From Syntrophomonas sp. (GTDB lineage: Bacteria > Bacillota > Syntrophomonadia > Syntrophomonadales > Syntrophomonadaceae): DNA of 24,484 nt. The stretch's first letter is position 1, and each line of letters opens with the position of its first letter. The notes under the pieces are model-generated. The model worked only from the letters and a program-made list of their open reading frames with translations, had not been told where the DNA came from and did no database searches. Shown one piece after another: positions 14,796 through 23,538 of the stretch. The position numbers were made by a program, and so were the translations under genes. The DNA is taken from contig JAQVXF010000003.1 in NCBI GenBank assembly GCA_028709355.1, positions 1 through 24,484 on the forward strand. The letters run 5' to 3'.

Positions 14796-15522
14796 TGGCA
14801 ATAAATCAGGTGATCACATAAGCGTGGCATTATCAGCCCGCAATTTCATAAACGACCAGCATTTGGAATGCCATGATCTGGACCTGATCAGCACCGCCCT
14901 GGTCCACCCCTCCTATGCCCAGGAGAAAAGCGCCGTCCCCAACAATCAACGCCTGGAATTCCTGGGTGATGCGGTCCTGGATTTCATCGTTGCCGAGTAT
15001 CTCTATATCCATTATGGTGACAAGCCGGAAGGTGACCTGACCCAGATCCGGGCTAAAGTAGTCTGCGAAAAGGCCTTGGTCGATATGGGCAACCAGATTG
15101 ACATTGGCAAATACCTGCTACTGGGCCGGGGAGAAGACAAATCAGGGGGACGCAAACGCAAGTCGATATTGGCGGATACGATTGAAGCAGTCATAGGTGC
15201 TATCTACCTGGACCAGGGTTTATCCAGCGCCCGCCAGTTTGTGCTGAAATATTTGCAGCCGGTCATCGACCAAACTGGCCGGGGTAATTACCAGGACTAC
15301 AAATCCCGCTTACAGGAATATGTCCAGGCTCGCAGCCGCACCAACGTCAATTACCGGATCATCAGCGAATCCGGTCCCGCTCACGCCAAATATTTTGTGG
15401 CCGGGGTATACTTCAAGGACGAGCTGTTGGCCAGCGGACCAGGCAAGAGCAAAAAGGAAGCCGAACAGAATGCAGCCGCCAGAGCCATAGATGACATTGC
15501 CCGCCTGGACCGAATGCTGTGA
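14785..15522 (+). CDS. rnc: Ribonuclease III
   Basis: A 245-residue endonuclease that cuts double-stranded RNA in rRNA precursors and mRNAs. The N-terminal catalytic domain has the signature QRLEFLGDAVLDF with acidic residues E58 and D62, and D131 and E134 in ILADTIEAVIGA; these match the four metal ligands of the E. coli enzyme. The first Glu of the usual NERLEFLGD signature is Gln here (Q55). A double-stranded RNA-binding domain follows (DYKSRLQEYVQ to KKEAEQNAAARA). The ATG start at 14785 overlaps plsX; a GTG at 14824, with AGGTGAT 9 bases before, is an alternative. It is coupled to the next gene by a GTGA overlap. Confidence 0.95.
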   Translation: MPNNGNKSGDHISVALSARNFINDQHLECHDLDLISTALVHPSYAQEKSAVPNNQRLEFLGDAVLDFIVAEYLYIHYGDKPEGDLTQIRAKVVCEKALVDMGNQIDIGKYLLLGRGEDKSGGRKRKSILADTIEAVIGAIYLDQGLSSARQFVLKYLQPVIDQTGRGNYQDYKSRLQEYVQARSRTNVNYRIISESGPAHAKYFVAGVYFKDELLASGPGKSKKEAEQNAAARAIDDIARLDRML

Positions 15523-16616
15523 ACAAAACCAGACCAGGCCGCCATTACAATATCCCTATCTTCATCCCCCATATGGGCTGCCCCTACGACTGCATCTACT
15601 GTGACCAGAAAATAATCGCCAACCAAACGGCCGCCCCAGCCAGGCACCAGGTAGCAGCTATCATCGAACAACATCTGAGCACCATCCCTGGGGATGGCTG
15701 CATCGAGGTGGGATTCTTTGGAGGCAGCTTTACGGCGATCGATCCGTTCCTTCAGGAGGATTATCTGCGTCAGGTGCAACCATACTTGGCACAAGGCCGT
15801 ATCGGCGGGATCAGGATTTCAACCCGGCCGGATTGTATCGCTGGGGAGAACCTGGACATGTTGGCGCGATACGGGGTCACCATGATCGAATTGGGGGTGC
15901 AATCGATGGATGAGGCAGTACTGGCTGCCTCAGGCCGGGGTTATGGTCCCGGGGATGTTCGGACCAGCTGCAATCTTATTCAGGCCCGGAACTTCCAGCT
16001 AGGCATCCAGTTGATGATCGGGCTGCCGGCAGACAACCAGGCCCGGGACATAGCCACCGCTGTTGAGATTGCAGGAATCGGCCCCCAAACGGTGCGTATC
16101 TATCCTACCCTGGTACTGACTGGCACCCACTTGGCGGCCTTGTATGAACAGGGCAGGTATATGCCCTTACAGCTACAGGAAGCAGTCCACATCTGCAAGG
16201 AGATGTTTCTGGTCTTTGATCGCTGCAACATTCCGGTTATCCGTATGGGCTTGTACCCGGGCGAGGAACTGCGCCGGCCAGGGGTTGTCCAGGCTGGTCC
16301 TTTTCACAGTAGTTTTGGGGAGTTAGTCGAACAAATGGTTTTCCGGGAGCAAGCCTGCAGTGCGGTAAGGCGGTACTGGAGTTGCTTTGGGGCAGAGTCG
16401 TCGTTGTGTCTGTATGTGCATGACCGCGATCTATCCAAGATGTTAGGCCACCGGCGCCAAAACTTCCAGTACCTGTGCCAGGATCTAGGACTGGTCGGGT
16501 TAGAGGTAAGGGTTAATGGCGATCAGGTCCGAAACAGCATCGGAGTCGGCAAACAGACCGGCCTGGGCTGTCAGTTGCTGCTGCCCCGGGCAGATTACCT
16601 CCAAAGCCTGTTATGA
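15519..16616 (+). CDS. Elp3-like radical SAM protein
   Basis: A 365-residue radical SAM protein. The iron-sulfur cluster motif is CPYDCIYC, with Cys at 21, 25 and 28 (CxxxCxxC), close to the N-terminus as in the Elp3/YhcC group. GFFGGSFTAID and STRPDCI match Elp3-type radical SAM domains, and the core continues with ELGVQSMDEAVL and QLMIGLPAD. It lacks the C-terminal acetyltransferase domain of full Elp3 (about 550 residues). The GTG start at 15519 overlaps the rnc stop. Genes of this type commonly lie between rnc and smc in Clostridia. The substrate is unknown; tRNA modification is a guess from Elp3. Confidence 0.88.
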   Translation: MNKTRPGRHYNIPIFIPHMGCPYDCIYCDQKIIANQTAAPARHQVAAIIEQHLSTIPGDGCIEVGFFGGSFTAIDPFLQEDYLRQVQPYLAQGRIGGIRISTRPDCIAGENLDMLARYGVTMIELGVQSMDEAVLAASGRGYGPGDVRTSCNLIQARNFQLGIQLMIGLPADNQARDIATAVEIAGIGPQTVRIYPTLVLTGTHLAALYEQGRYMPLQLQEAVHICKEMFLVFDRCNIPVIRMGLYPGEELRRPGVVQAGPFHSSFGELVEQMVFREQACSAVRRYWSCFGAESSLCLYVHDRDLSKMLGHRRQNFQYLCQDLGLVGLEVRVNGDQVRNSIGVGKQTGLGCQLLLPRADYLQSLL

Positions 16617-16739
16617 TGATGAATGCGGGGAGCCCCGCCGCTATAGGTTGTATTATACCGTATGCCATCCAATCCTCGCCGAGCAGAATTTCTGGGATGG
16701 CGGGTGATCTCCGGGGCATCGGTTTTCGGGAGGGACAAA

Positions 16740-19700
16740 GTGTATCTTAAGAGACTTGAGATCAGAGGCTTCAAATCATTTGCTGATCATACCGAACTGA
16801 ATTTCGATGATGGGATAAATATCATCGTCGGTCCCAATGGCTGCGGCAAAAGCAATATAGTAGATGCGGTCCGCTGGGTGCTGGGGGAAGCCAATGTCCG
16901 TTCCCTGCGGGGACATAAGAATGAAGATGTGATCTTTAACGGCACCGATAAGAAAAGGGGCCTGGGCATGGCCCAGGTTGAACTGACCATGGATAATAGC
17001 CAGGGAAATCTTCCTATCGAGTACAACGAGATTACGGTCAGCCGCCGCATCTTCCGCTCTGGCGAGAGTGAGTTTTATCTGAACAAGACCAGGGTCCGCA
17101 TGAAGGACATCGTGCAGCTATATACCGATACCGGCCTGGGCAAGAAGGGTTATTCGATTATCAGCCAAGGAGAACTGGAGAGGGTTTTGAACGGTCAGCC
17201 GTTCGACCGTCGCCTGATGCTGGAAGAGGCCGCTGGCACCATGCGCTATCGCCAGCAGAAGGATGAAGTCCACCAGCGGATCTGGGCTACCGCCCAGGAT
17301 CTGCTGCGGGTCGAAGATATCCTTAATGAACTGCGGGCCCGCAAACACGAGCTGGGCCGCAAGGCTGATAAGGCTCGGATTTATCTGCAGTTCAAAGAAG
17401 AGTATCTGACTCTGGACCGGCTGGTTATGGCCTACCAGGTGGAACAGATGGAAGCCCGGTCGGCGGCTGAATCGCGGGAACTGCAGGAGAAGCAGGCTGA
17501 ACTCCAGCGAATCAGTGCTGGTTGGGACCAATTAGGGCGCCGACTGCAGGAGGCCGGAGAACGACAGGGAGAGCAGCGGGCCAGACTGAACCAGGCCAAG
17601 GATAGAAAACATGAGCTGGAAAACACTATCAATAAGATGGACTCGGAGATCAGACTGAGCCAGGAGAGAATCAAAAACCGGCAGGAACGTATTCAGGTAT
17701 CCCAGCAGGATCACCAAAAATACAGGTTGCTGCTGGAGAAAATCGAAGAGGACCTCGCCCAGAAGACGGCTGATTTTGAGCAAGAACGCCTCCTATATCG
17801 GTCCAGGGAAGAAGAACTAAGACAATTGGAGCAAGAGATAAAGGATCTCGAGAGTTGCCTGGCCGTCCAGGAAGGTATCCTGGCACGCAACAACCAGCAA
17901 ATATTTGACCGGGCCAGCCGGGAGACCCAATTCAGGAATGCCATGATCGATCTGGAAGATAGTAATAAGAAGGCGCGAGAGCGCCGGGAGCGATTAGCGG
18001 TACGTTTGGATGAAAGCGAGGCCCGCCTGCAGTCAGCCACCGTGCAGATTGCGGAGTTGCAGCGCAAGAGACAGATGGCGGCAGGGTCCTTGGAGAGAGC
18101 GGGTAATGCGGTGAGCGCGGCGCAACTGGAGCTACAGAGCCTACAGGGCAGCCAGGCTGAGATAGAAAATCAATACCGGGGCCTGAGTGAGCAACGTGCC
18201 AAGTTGGAGCGCCAGGTTTCGGTGTGGCAGGAGTTACAGAGGAGCCGGGGGGGTTACTCGGAAGGGGTCCGGGCTCTGCTCCAGGCTCAGGACCGGGGGG
18301 CAATCGAATTACCGGGGCTCCGCGGGTTGATATCTGAACTGATCGACGTCCCGGCCGGCATGGAACTGGCGATCGGGACCGCTATGGGAGCGGGCCTCGA
18401 AAATATGGTGGTGGAAACCAGTGCCAGCGCTCGGCGGGCCATCCAGGTGCTTAAAGAGAAACGCTGGGGAAGGGTCACTTTCCTGCCCCTGGACCATCTC
18501 CGGCATACCGAGATCCCAGGACGGATCAGGCAGGAGCTGAAGCGGGAAGCCGGGGTGCTGGGGTTGGCAGACGAGCTGGTCCAGTACCAGGCTACTGATG
18601 AACTGGCCGTCAAATACATTCTCGGCAGGGTGCTGCTGGTAGCAGACCTGACCAGTGGTTACAATATTTTTCGAAAATACCAGCTTCCTCTTCGGATCGT
18701 GACCCTTGAGGGGGAGCTGATCAACACCAGCGGAGCTGTCACCGGGGGGATCCGCAAGGTGAGCCAGTTGAACCTGCTGGAGCGCCGACAGGAAGGCAAA
18801 GCCATGCAGGAGCAACTGGACCAGATTATCAGCTTGGAATCAGCCAATCGTGGCCGGGCAACCGAGCTTGCCCACCGATCGACAGCTCTTGAGAACCAGC
18901 TGGCGGAATTAAAAAGAAACCAAGCCGAAGAAGCTTTCCAGTTGCAGATGATTAAGGAGGAGGAGCAGCGGATATCGGCAGCGATAGGGGAAACCACCGC
19001 CGAACGCGATCGCTGCAGACATGAAAAGGGACTAATAGATGCTAGCATCCGGGAGGTTGAGGCGCAGCTGAAAGGACTGGCGGAAGAGTACCAGGAACAC
19101 CACACCCACAATACGGTCATAGATGAACAAAGCGAAAAGGTGAAAGCGGAATTGGAAATCACCCGCCGGGATTATGAGGTGAAAAGGGAACGATACGCGT
19201 CATATCAGGAGCAATTGGCAATGAAGAAGCGAGAAATGGACAACGATTCCAGCAATATCGCCCAGTTCAGTCAAGTCCGGAATTCCTACCAGCTGTCAGC
19301 CAGCGAAGCCCATGGTTTGCAGCAGCGTCTCCGGTCAGAGGCCGAAGCCTTTGCGGACAAGATAGAGGCCACCGTGGTCACCCGTAAAGATATCCAGCAG
19401 CAGCTGGAAACATTGGTTCAAACCATCGAGGCTACCCGTCAGGAATATGACCAACTGCAGCGCTGGATAGAATCAGCCGACCAAGATGCGGTTGCTGCAA
19501 GAATAAGCTGTGGTCAGATGCAGGAGCAGATCAGGATCCAGGAAGTTCGCCTGGCTCGACTGGAAACGGAATTGCAAGGCATACAAGGGCAATGGCTGGA
19601 GAAATATCCAGCTCACGATATTAGCACCGGCGATAGTATCCTCAGCCATCGCCAGGTGAGAGAATATCGCCGGCGCATCGATGAATTACGGGCAGATATT

Positions 19701-20318
19701 GAAGCCCTGGGCTCCATTGATATAGAATCGATAAAGGAATATGATGAATTAAGAGAACGCTATGATTTCCTGAACCGGCAGACCGAAGACCTAACCGCTG
19801 CCAAAGTTTCCCTGGAGAACCTCCTCCAAGAAACAGAACGGATTATGGCCAAGAATTTCAGCGAGTTCATGGTCAGGGCGGACGAGAGTTTCCAGCGGAC
19901 TTTCCAGGAGATTTTCCCGGGTGGGGATGCTCGCTTGCAGATCGAGGCGGCTCATGACCTGGCCGCCGGGGTGGATATCGTGGTCAAAATGCCCGGCAAG
20001 CGCAGTCAATCCCTGAACCTGTTGTCGGGAGGGGAACGAGCCCTGACTTGTATCGCATTCATTTTCGCATTGCTCAGGATTAAGCCGTCTCCCTTCTGCT
20101 TGCTGGATGAGATAGACGCTTCTCTCGATGAAGCCAATCTGCAGCGGTTTGCCGATTTTCTGAGCAGGATGGCCAAGGACACCCAATTCATAGTCATCAC
20201 CCATCGCCCGGCCACGATAGAGGCGGGCAGCAACATATATGGTATTACTATGCCCCAGGAAGGCATATCTTCGGTATTGTCGATGCAGTACGATGATGCC
20301 CGGAGCATCGCCGGCTGA
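16740..20318 (+). CDS. smc: Chromosome segregation protein SMC
   Basis: A 1192-residue condensin ATPase, near the usual length (about 1186). It forms a dimeric ring with ScpA/ScpB that organises and separates chromosomes. Walker A GPNGCGKS is at residues 31-38, the ABC signature LSGGE at 1095-1099, and Walker B ending in LLDEIDASLDE with D1123 and E1124. Two long coiled-coil arms flank a hinge at roughly 505-670 that starts GYSEGVRALL. The GTG start at 16740 (VYLKRLEIRGFKSFA) has GGGAGG 6 bases before; the open frame extends 78 bases further upstream without support. ftsY follows, as in most Firmicutes. Confidence 0.98.
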   Translation: MYLKRLEIRGFKSFADHTELNFDDGINIIVGPNGCGKSNIVDAVRWVLGEANVRSLRGHKNEDVIFNGTDKKRGLGMAQVELTMDNSQGNLPIEYNEITVSRRIFRSGESEFYLNKTRVRMKDIVQLYTDTGLGKKGYSIISQGELERVLNGQPFDRRLMLEEAAGTMRYRQQKDEVHQRIWATAQDLLRVEDILNELRARKHELGRKADKARIYLQFKEEYLTLDRLVMAYQVEQMEARSAAESRELQEKQAELQRISAGWDQLGRRLQEAGERQGEQRARLNQAKDRKHELENTINKMDSEIRLSQERIKNRQERIQVSQQDHQKYRLLLEKIEEDLAQKTADFEQERLLYRSREEELRQLEQEIKDLESCLAVQEGILARNNQQIFDRASRETQFRNAMIDLEDSNKKARERRERLAVRLDESEARLQSATVQIAELQRKRQMAAGSLERAGNAVSAAQLELQSLQGSQAEIENQYRGLSEQRAKLERQVSVWQELQRSRGGYSEGVRALLQAQDRGAIELPGLRGLISELIDVPAGMELAIGTAMGAGLENMVVETSASARRAIQVLKEKRWGRVTFLPLDHLRHTEIPGRIRQELKREAGVLGLADELVQYQATDELAVKYILGRVLLVADLTSGYNIFRKYQLPLRIVTLEGELINTSGAVTGGIRKVSQLNLLERRQEGKAMQEQLDQIISLESANRGRATELAHRSTALENQLAELKRNQAEEAFQLQMIKEEEQRISAAIGETTAERDRCRHEKGLIDASIREVEAQLKGLAEEYQEHHTHNTVIDEQSEKVKAELEITRRDYEVKRERYASYQEQLAMKKREMDNDSSNIAQFSQVRNSYQLSASEAHGLQQRLRSEAEAFADKIEATVVTRKDIQQQLETLVQTIEATRQEYDQLQRWIESADQDAVAARISCGQMQEQIRIQEVRLARLETELQGIQGQWLEKYPAHDISTGDSILSHRQVREYRRRIDELRADIEALGSIDIESIKEYDELRERYDFLNRQTEDLTAAKVSLENLLQETERIMAKNFSEFMVRADESFQRTFQEIFPGGDARLQIEAAHDLAAGVDIVVKMPGKRSQSLNLLSGGERALTCIAFIFALLRIKPSPFCLLDEIDASLDEANLQRFADFLSRMAKDTQFIVITHRPATIEAGSNIYGITMPQEGISSVLSMQYDDARSIAG

Positions 20319-20368
20319 TCAAAGCCGGCTGGTAACACCATTTAATTTTGGCTATGGCAGGTGTAAAG

Positions 20369-21685
20369 GTGGCAATTTTCGATAAATTCAAGCGTTCCAA
20401 AAAGGAATCCGATCTCTCCCCCGAATTGCCGAACGAGGTCATCATGACCAGGGAAGATGAAGGCGTTGAGGATGCTGAGATGGCGCCGGAAGAAAAAGCC
20501 GCCGGTTCGTTTTTCGGCAGGTTCCGACCCGGTAAAAAGGAAGAGCCCGCTGTCAGCGGCGAGGCAGAATCTGGATTAGCAGAAACATCGGTTGGTAATG
20601 GTGCTGAAGAGCAGATTTCGGAAAGCGAGGCGGGCGAGAGCCAGCGTTCGTCTCTACTGGATAAATTCAGGATGGGCAAGAAGGAGGACCAGTCTGGCAA
20701 CGATACAGAGCTCGATACCGGACTGGAGCCGGCAGAAATGTCTGCGATGGAAGCCGGGCAGAGGAGCAAGGTCAGCTTGATGGAACGCTTCAAGACCGGA
20801 TTATCCAAGACCCGTAAGAATATCGGGGATAAGATCGATACTTTGATCAAAAGCACGCGTAAATTGGACGATGAGTTCTGGGAGGAACTGGAGGACATTC
20901 TGATCCAAGCCGATGTAGGCATGAACACCTCGCTGGAGTTGGTGGGTAAGATCAAGATGGCGGCCGCCAAGCGGAAAATCAAAGAACCCGAGGAAGTCAC
21001 CGGATTGATCCAGGACGAGATCACCCAACTGTTGGGCAATAGTCCTGAACCCCTCAATATCAGTGGCAGCGGCCCGGCTGTCATACTGGTGGTTGGGGTT
21101 AATGGAGCTGGCAAGACCACCTCCATCGCCAAATTGGCTTACCGGCTAAAAAGAGAGAACCATCAGGTGATGCTGGCAGCGGGAGATACCTTCAGAGCTG
21201 CTGCCATCGACCAGTTGCAGATATGGGCTGACCGGGTAGGGGTGGAGCTGATCAAGCACCAGGAAGGTTCAGATCCCGGAGCGGTGGTTTTTGATGCCAT
21301 CAGTGCAGCCCGGGCCCGCAAAGTGGATGTCTTGATCATCGATACCGCCGGGCGCCTGCAGAACAAGGCCAATCTCATGAAAGAGATTGGCAAAGTCAGG
21401 CGCGTGATCGAACGGGAGTTGCCGGGTGCTCCGCAAGAAGTGCTGCTGGTCTTGGATGCCACCACCGGACAGAATGCCATCAGCCAAGCCAAGATATTCA
21501 GGGAAGCGACCGGGGTGACTGGAATCATCCTGACCAAATTGGATGGCACCGCCAAGGGCGGCATAGTTATAGCTGTGGCCCAGGAATTGGATATACCAGT
21601 GAAGATGGTGGGGATAGGGGAGAGCCTGGAAGATCTCCGGGACTTCTCCCCCCAGATCTTCGCCCAGGCAATATTTGAAAAATAA
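20369..21685 (+). CDS. ftsY: Signal recognition particle receptor FtsY, with a repeated N-terminal motif
   Basis: The membrane-associated GTPase that docks the SRP-ribosome complex at the translocon. The NG domain is complete: P-loop GVNGAGKTT starts at residue 243, then AAGDTFRAAAIDQL, DTAGRLQNKANL and TKLDGTAKGG. It is 438 residues from GTG 20369, chosen because CAGGTG lies 5 bases before; ATG 20354 is an alternative. The first 150 residues are acidic and carry four spaced copies of a basic amphipathic motif (residues 3-13 IFDKFKRSKKE, 48-58 FFGRFRPGKKE, 96-106 LLDKFRMGKKE, 137-147 LMERFKTGLSK). The last copy matches the usual membrane-targeting helix at the N-domain border. The others look like duplications. 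Confidence 0.97.
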   Translation: MAIFDKFKRSKKESDLSPELPNEVIMTREDEGVEDAEMAPEEKAAGSFFGRFRPGKKEEPAVSGEAESGLAETSVGNGAEEQISESEAGESQRSSLLDKFRMGKKEDQSGNDTELDTGLEPAEMSAMEAGQRSKVSLMERFKTGLSKTRKNIGDKIDTLIKSTRKLDDEFWEELEDILIQADVGMNTSLELVGKIKMAAAKRKIKEPEEVTGLIQDEITQLLGNSPEPLNISGSGPAVILVVGVNGAGKTTSIAKLAYRLKRENHQVMLAAGDTFRAAAIDQLQIWADRVGVELIKHQEGSDPGAVVFDAISAARARKVDVLIIDTAGRLQNKANLMKEIGKVRRVIERELPGAPQEVLLVLDATTGQNAISQAKIFREATGVTGIILTKLDGTAKGGIVIAVAQELDIPVKMVGIGESLEDLRDFSPQIFAQAIFEK

Positions 21686-21707
21686 TCCGGAAAGAGAGGT
21701 AGCCTAT

Positions 21708-22502
21708 ATGCCCAGAATTGGTTTAATCGGTGGTACGGGTATCTATAATCCCAGATTGATGGAGCAAACCAGAGAAATGGTGGAATCAACGCCCTACGGA
21801 GAAGCCAGAGTGGTGATTGGCAAGAGTGATGGCGAGGAATTGGTTTTCATCACTCGCCATGGCGCCAAACACAGTGTGCCTCCCCATCTGGTCAACTACC
21901 GTGCCAATATCATGGCCTTAAAACAGCTGGGGGTAGAGATAATTATAGCCACCGCCGCGGTGGGTTCGCTGCATCTGGATCGCAAACCGGGGGAGTATGT
22001 CCTGGCCGACCAGTTCCTGGATTTTACCAAAACCCGTAAGACAAGCTTCTTCGAGGGAAACGAGCAGGGAGTATTGCATTGCGATATGACGGTTCCTTAT
22101 TGTCCGTTGGTCAGGACAGCCATCGAGACGGCGGGCCAGGAGATCGGTCTTAAGATCCACAACGGGGGGACCTATGTTTGCACCGAAGGACCCCGTTTTG
22201 AGACTGCCGCGGAAATCGAGATGTTCAAGATGTTAGGCGGAAATTTGGTCGGAATGACCAGTGTGCCGGAAGTATGCCTGGCCCGGGAGTTGGGTATGTG
22301 TTACGGCAATATCTCCATAGTGACCAACCATGCCGCCGGAATCTCGCCCAACATCTTGACCCATGCCGAAGTGGTGGAGGTCATGAAGAACAGCACCCAT
22401 GACGTACGTTACCTCATCAAGGAGAGCCTAAAATATCTGGGGGGGCCGCGTGATTGCGACTGTAGCCGGATATCCAAACAAGGCGGCTTGAGCGAGTCAT
22501 GA
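21708..22502 (+). CDS. mtnP: Methylthioadenosine/methylthioinosine phosphorylase (PNP/MTAP family)
   Basis: A 264-residue phosphorylase that splits a 5'-methylthio- or 5'-deoxy-nucleoside into free base and sugar 1-phosphate. Features: GLIGGTGIY at the start, TRHGAKHSVPPHLVNYRANI for phosphate and ribose, PGEYVLADQFLDFTKTR, TYVCTEGPRFETAAE and MTSVPEVCLARELG. The base-site loop reads VTNHAAG (N207, A209), where human MTAP has two Asp residues; an Asn here is PNP-like and hints at hypoxanthine-type bases. The start is ATG 21708, with AGAGAGG 8 bases before. It lies 22 bases after ftsY, and its stop overlaps the mtnA start (ATGA). Confidence 0.9.
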   Translation: MPRIGLIGGTGIYNPRLMEQTREMVESTPYGEARVVIGKSDGEELVFITRHGAKHSVPPHLVNYRANIMALKQLGVEIIIATAAVGSLHLDRKPGEYVLADQFLDFTKTRKTSFFEGNEQGVLHCDMTVPYCPLVRTAIETAGQEIGLKIHNGGTYVCTEGPRFETAAEIEMFKMLGGNLVGMTSVPEVCLARELGMCYGNISIVTNHAAGISPNILTHAEVVEVMKNSTHDVRYLIKESLKYLGGPRDCDCSRISKQGGLSES

Positions 22503-23533
22503 TAAGGACTATCTATAGTGAAAATGGTGCAGTGTGCATTCTTAACCAGAACTTGCTCCCCGCCCAGGTTACATACGAATGTGTAACTGACTTCCGGGAT
22601 CTGGTAAGGGCCATAAAGGAACTCCAAGTCCGGGGGGCCCCTTTGATTGGGGTGACCGCCGCCTATGGCATAGCGCTGGCTATGGACCAGGCTCCGCTGT
22701 CAGATGAGGAGATGGATCATTATTTCGAGGAAATCACCAATTCGTTTGCTTCCTCCCGGCCGACGGCGGTAAATCTTTTCTGGGCCATCGACCGGATGAC
22801 TCGACTGTTCGAGTCCCTGCGGGGTAGAGCCCACCAAGATATACAGCAGCGCTTGTGGCAAGAGGCAGAAAATATCTGTGCTGAAGATATTGCTACCAAT
22901 CAATTGATAGGTGAGCATGGCGTCCCGCTTCTGCCGGTTGGAGCCCGTATTTTGACCATCTGCAACGCCGGGGCCCTGGCCACTTGCGGTTACGGGACCG
23001 CCCTGGGGGTAATCCGTTCCGCCCACCTGGGGAATCGAGTTGGTCAGGTGTGGGTGTGTGAGACCCGACCGGTCCTCCAAGGGGCTCGGCTGACCATCTG
23101 GGAATTGATGCAGGATGGACTCCCGGTCAGGCTGATCACCGACAGCATGGCCGCCTCCGTGATGCAGCAGGGGCAAGTGGATGCGATCATAGCTGGTGCA
23201 GACCGGATCGCCGCTAATGGTGATACAGCCAACAAGATTGGTACCTACGCCCTGGCAGTACTGGCTCGATATCACCAGGTGCCCTTCTATATAGCAGCTC
23301 CCCTATCCACGGTAGATTTGATGATCGATTCTGGCCAGGGGATACCGATCGAGGAAAGAAACCCGGATGAGGTACGCCAGCTCGGGGGAATCTATGTGAC
23401 GGTACCGGAAGTGGCAGTCTACAATCCGGCTTTTGATGTGACCCCCAACAGTTTGATAACAGGCATAATCACCGAGGCGGGAGTAATTTTTCCTCCCTAT
23501 CGCGAAGAATTGCTCCGGCTTAAAGGGGAGTGA
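22499..23533 (+). CDS. mtnA: Methylthioribose-1-phosphate isomerase
   Basis: A 344-residue isomerase of the MtnA/eIF2B family that turns 5-methylthioribose 1-phosphate (and in some organisms 5-deoxyribose 1-phosphate) into the ribulose 1-phosphate form. RGAPLIGVTAAYG begins at residue 45. The catalytic Cys is C155 in ICNAGALATCGYGT, and the catalytic Asp is D235 in AGADRIAANGDTANKIGTY. Both are intact, which separates it from regulatory eIF2B-like proteins. The ATG overlaps the mtnP stop by 4 bases, and its own stop overlaps or abuts the aldolase start, so the three are translated together. Confidence 0.95.
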   Translation: MIRTIYSENGAVCILNQNLLPAQVTYECVTDFRDLVRAIKELQVRGAPLIGVTAAYGIALAMDQAPLSDEEMDHYFEEITNSFASSRPTAVNLFWAIDRMTRLFESLRGRAHQDIQQRLWQEAENICAEDIATNQLIGEHGVPLLPVGARILTICNAGALATCGYGTALGVIRSAHLGNRVGQVWVCETRPVLQGARLTIWELMQDGLPVRLITDSMAASVMQQGQVDAIIAGADRIAANGDTANKIGTYALAVLARYHQVPFYIAAPLSTVDLMIDSGQGIPIEERNPDEVRQLGGIYVTVPEVAVYNPAFDVTPNSLITGIITEAGVIFPPYREELLRLKGE

Positions 23534-23538
23534 ACATA

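Noticed and set aside
16625..16638. GCGGGG-AG-CCCCGC repeat before smc
   Set aside because: The loop is too tight and no T tract follows, so it is neither a clear terminator nor a clear operator.
20310..20329. GCCGGC repeat at the smc stop codon as a terminator
   Set aside because: The stem is only 6 bp and no T run follows directly; smc and ftsY are likely co-transcribed.
20248..21132. 294-codon minus-strand frame over the smc-ftsY junction
   Set aside because: Ser-rich shadow of the ftsY reading frame with no family resemblance.
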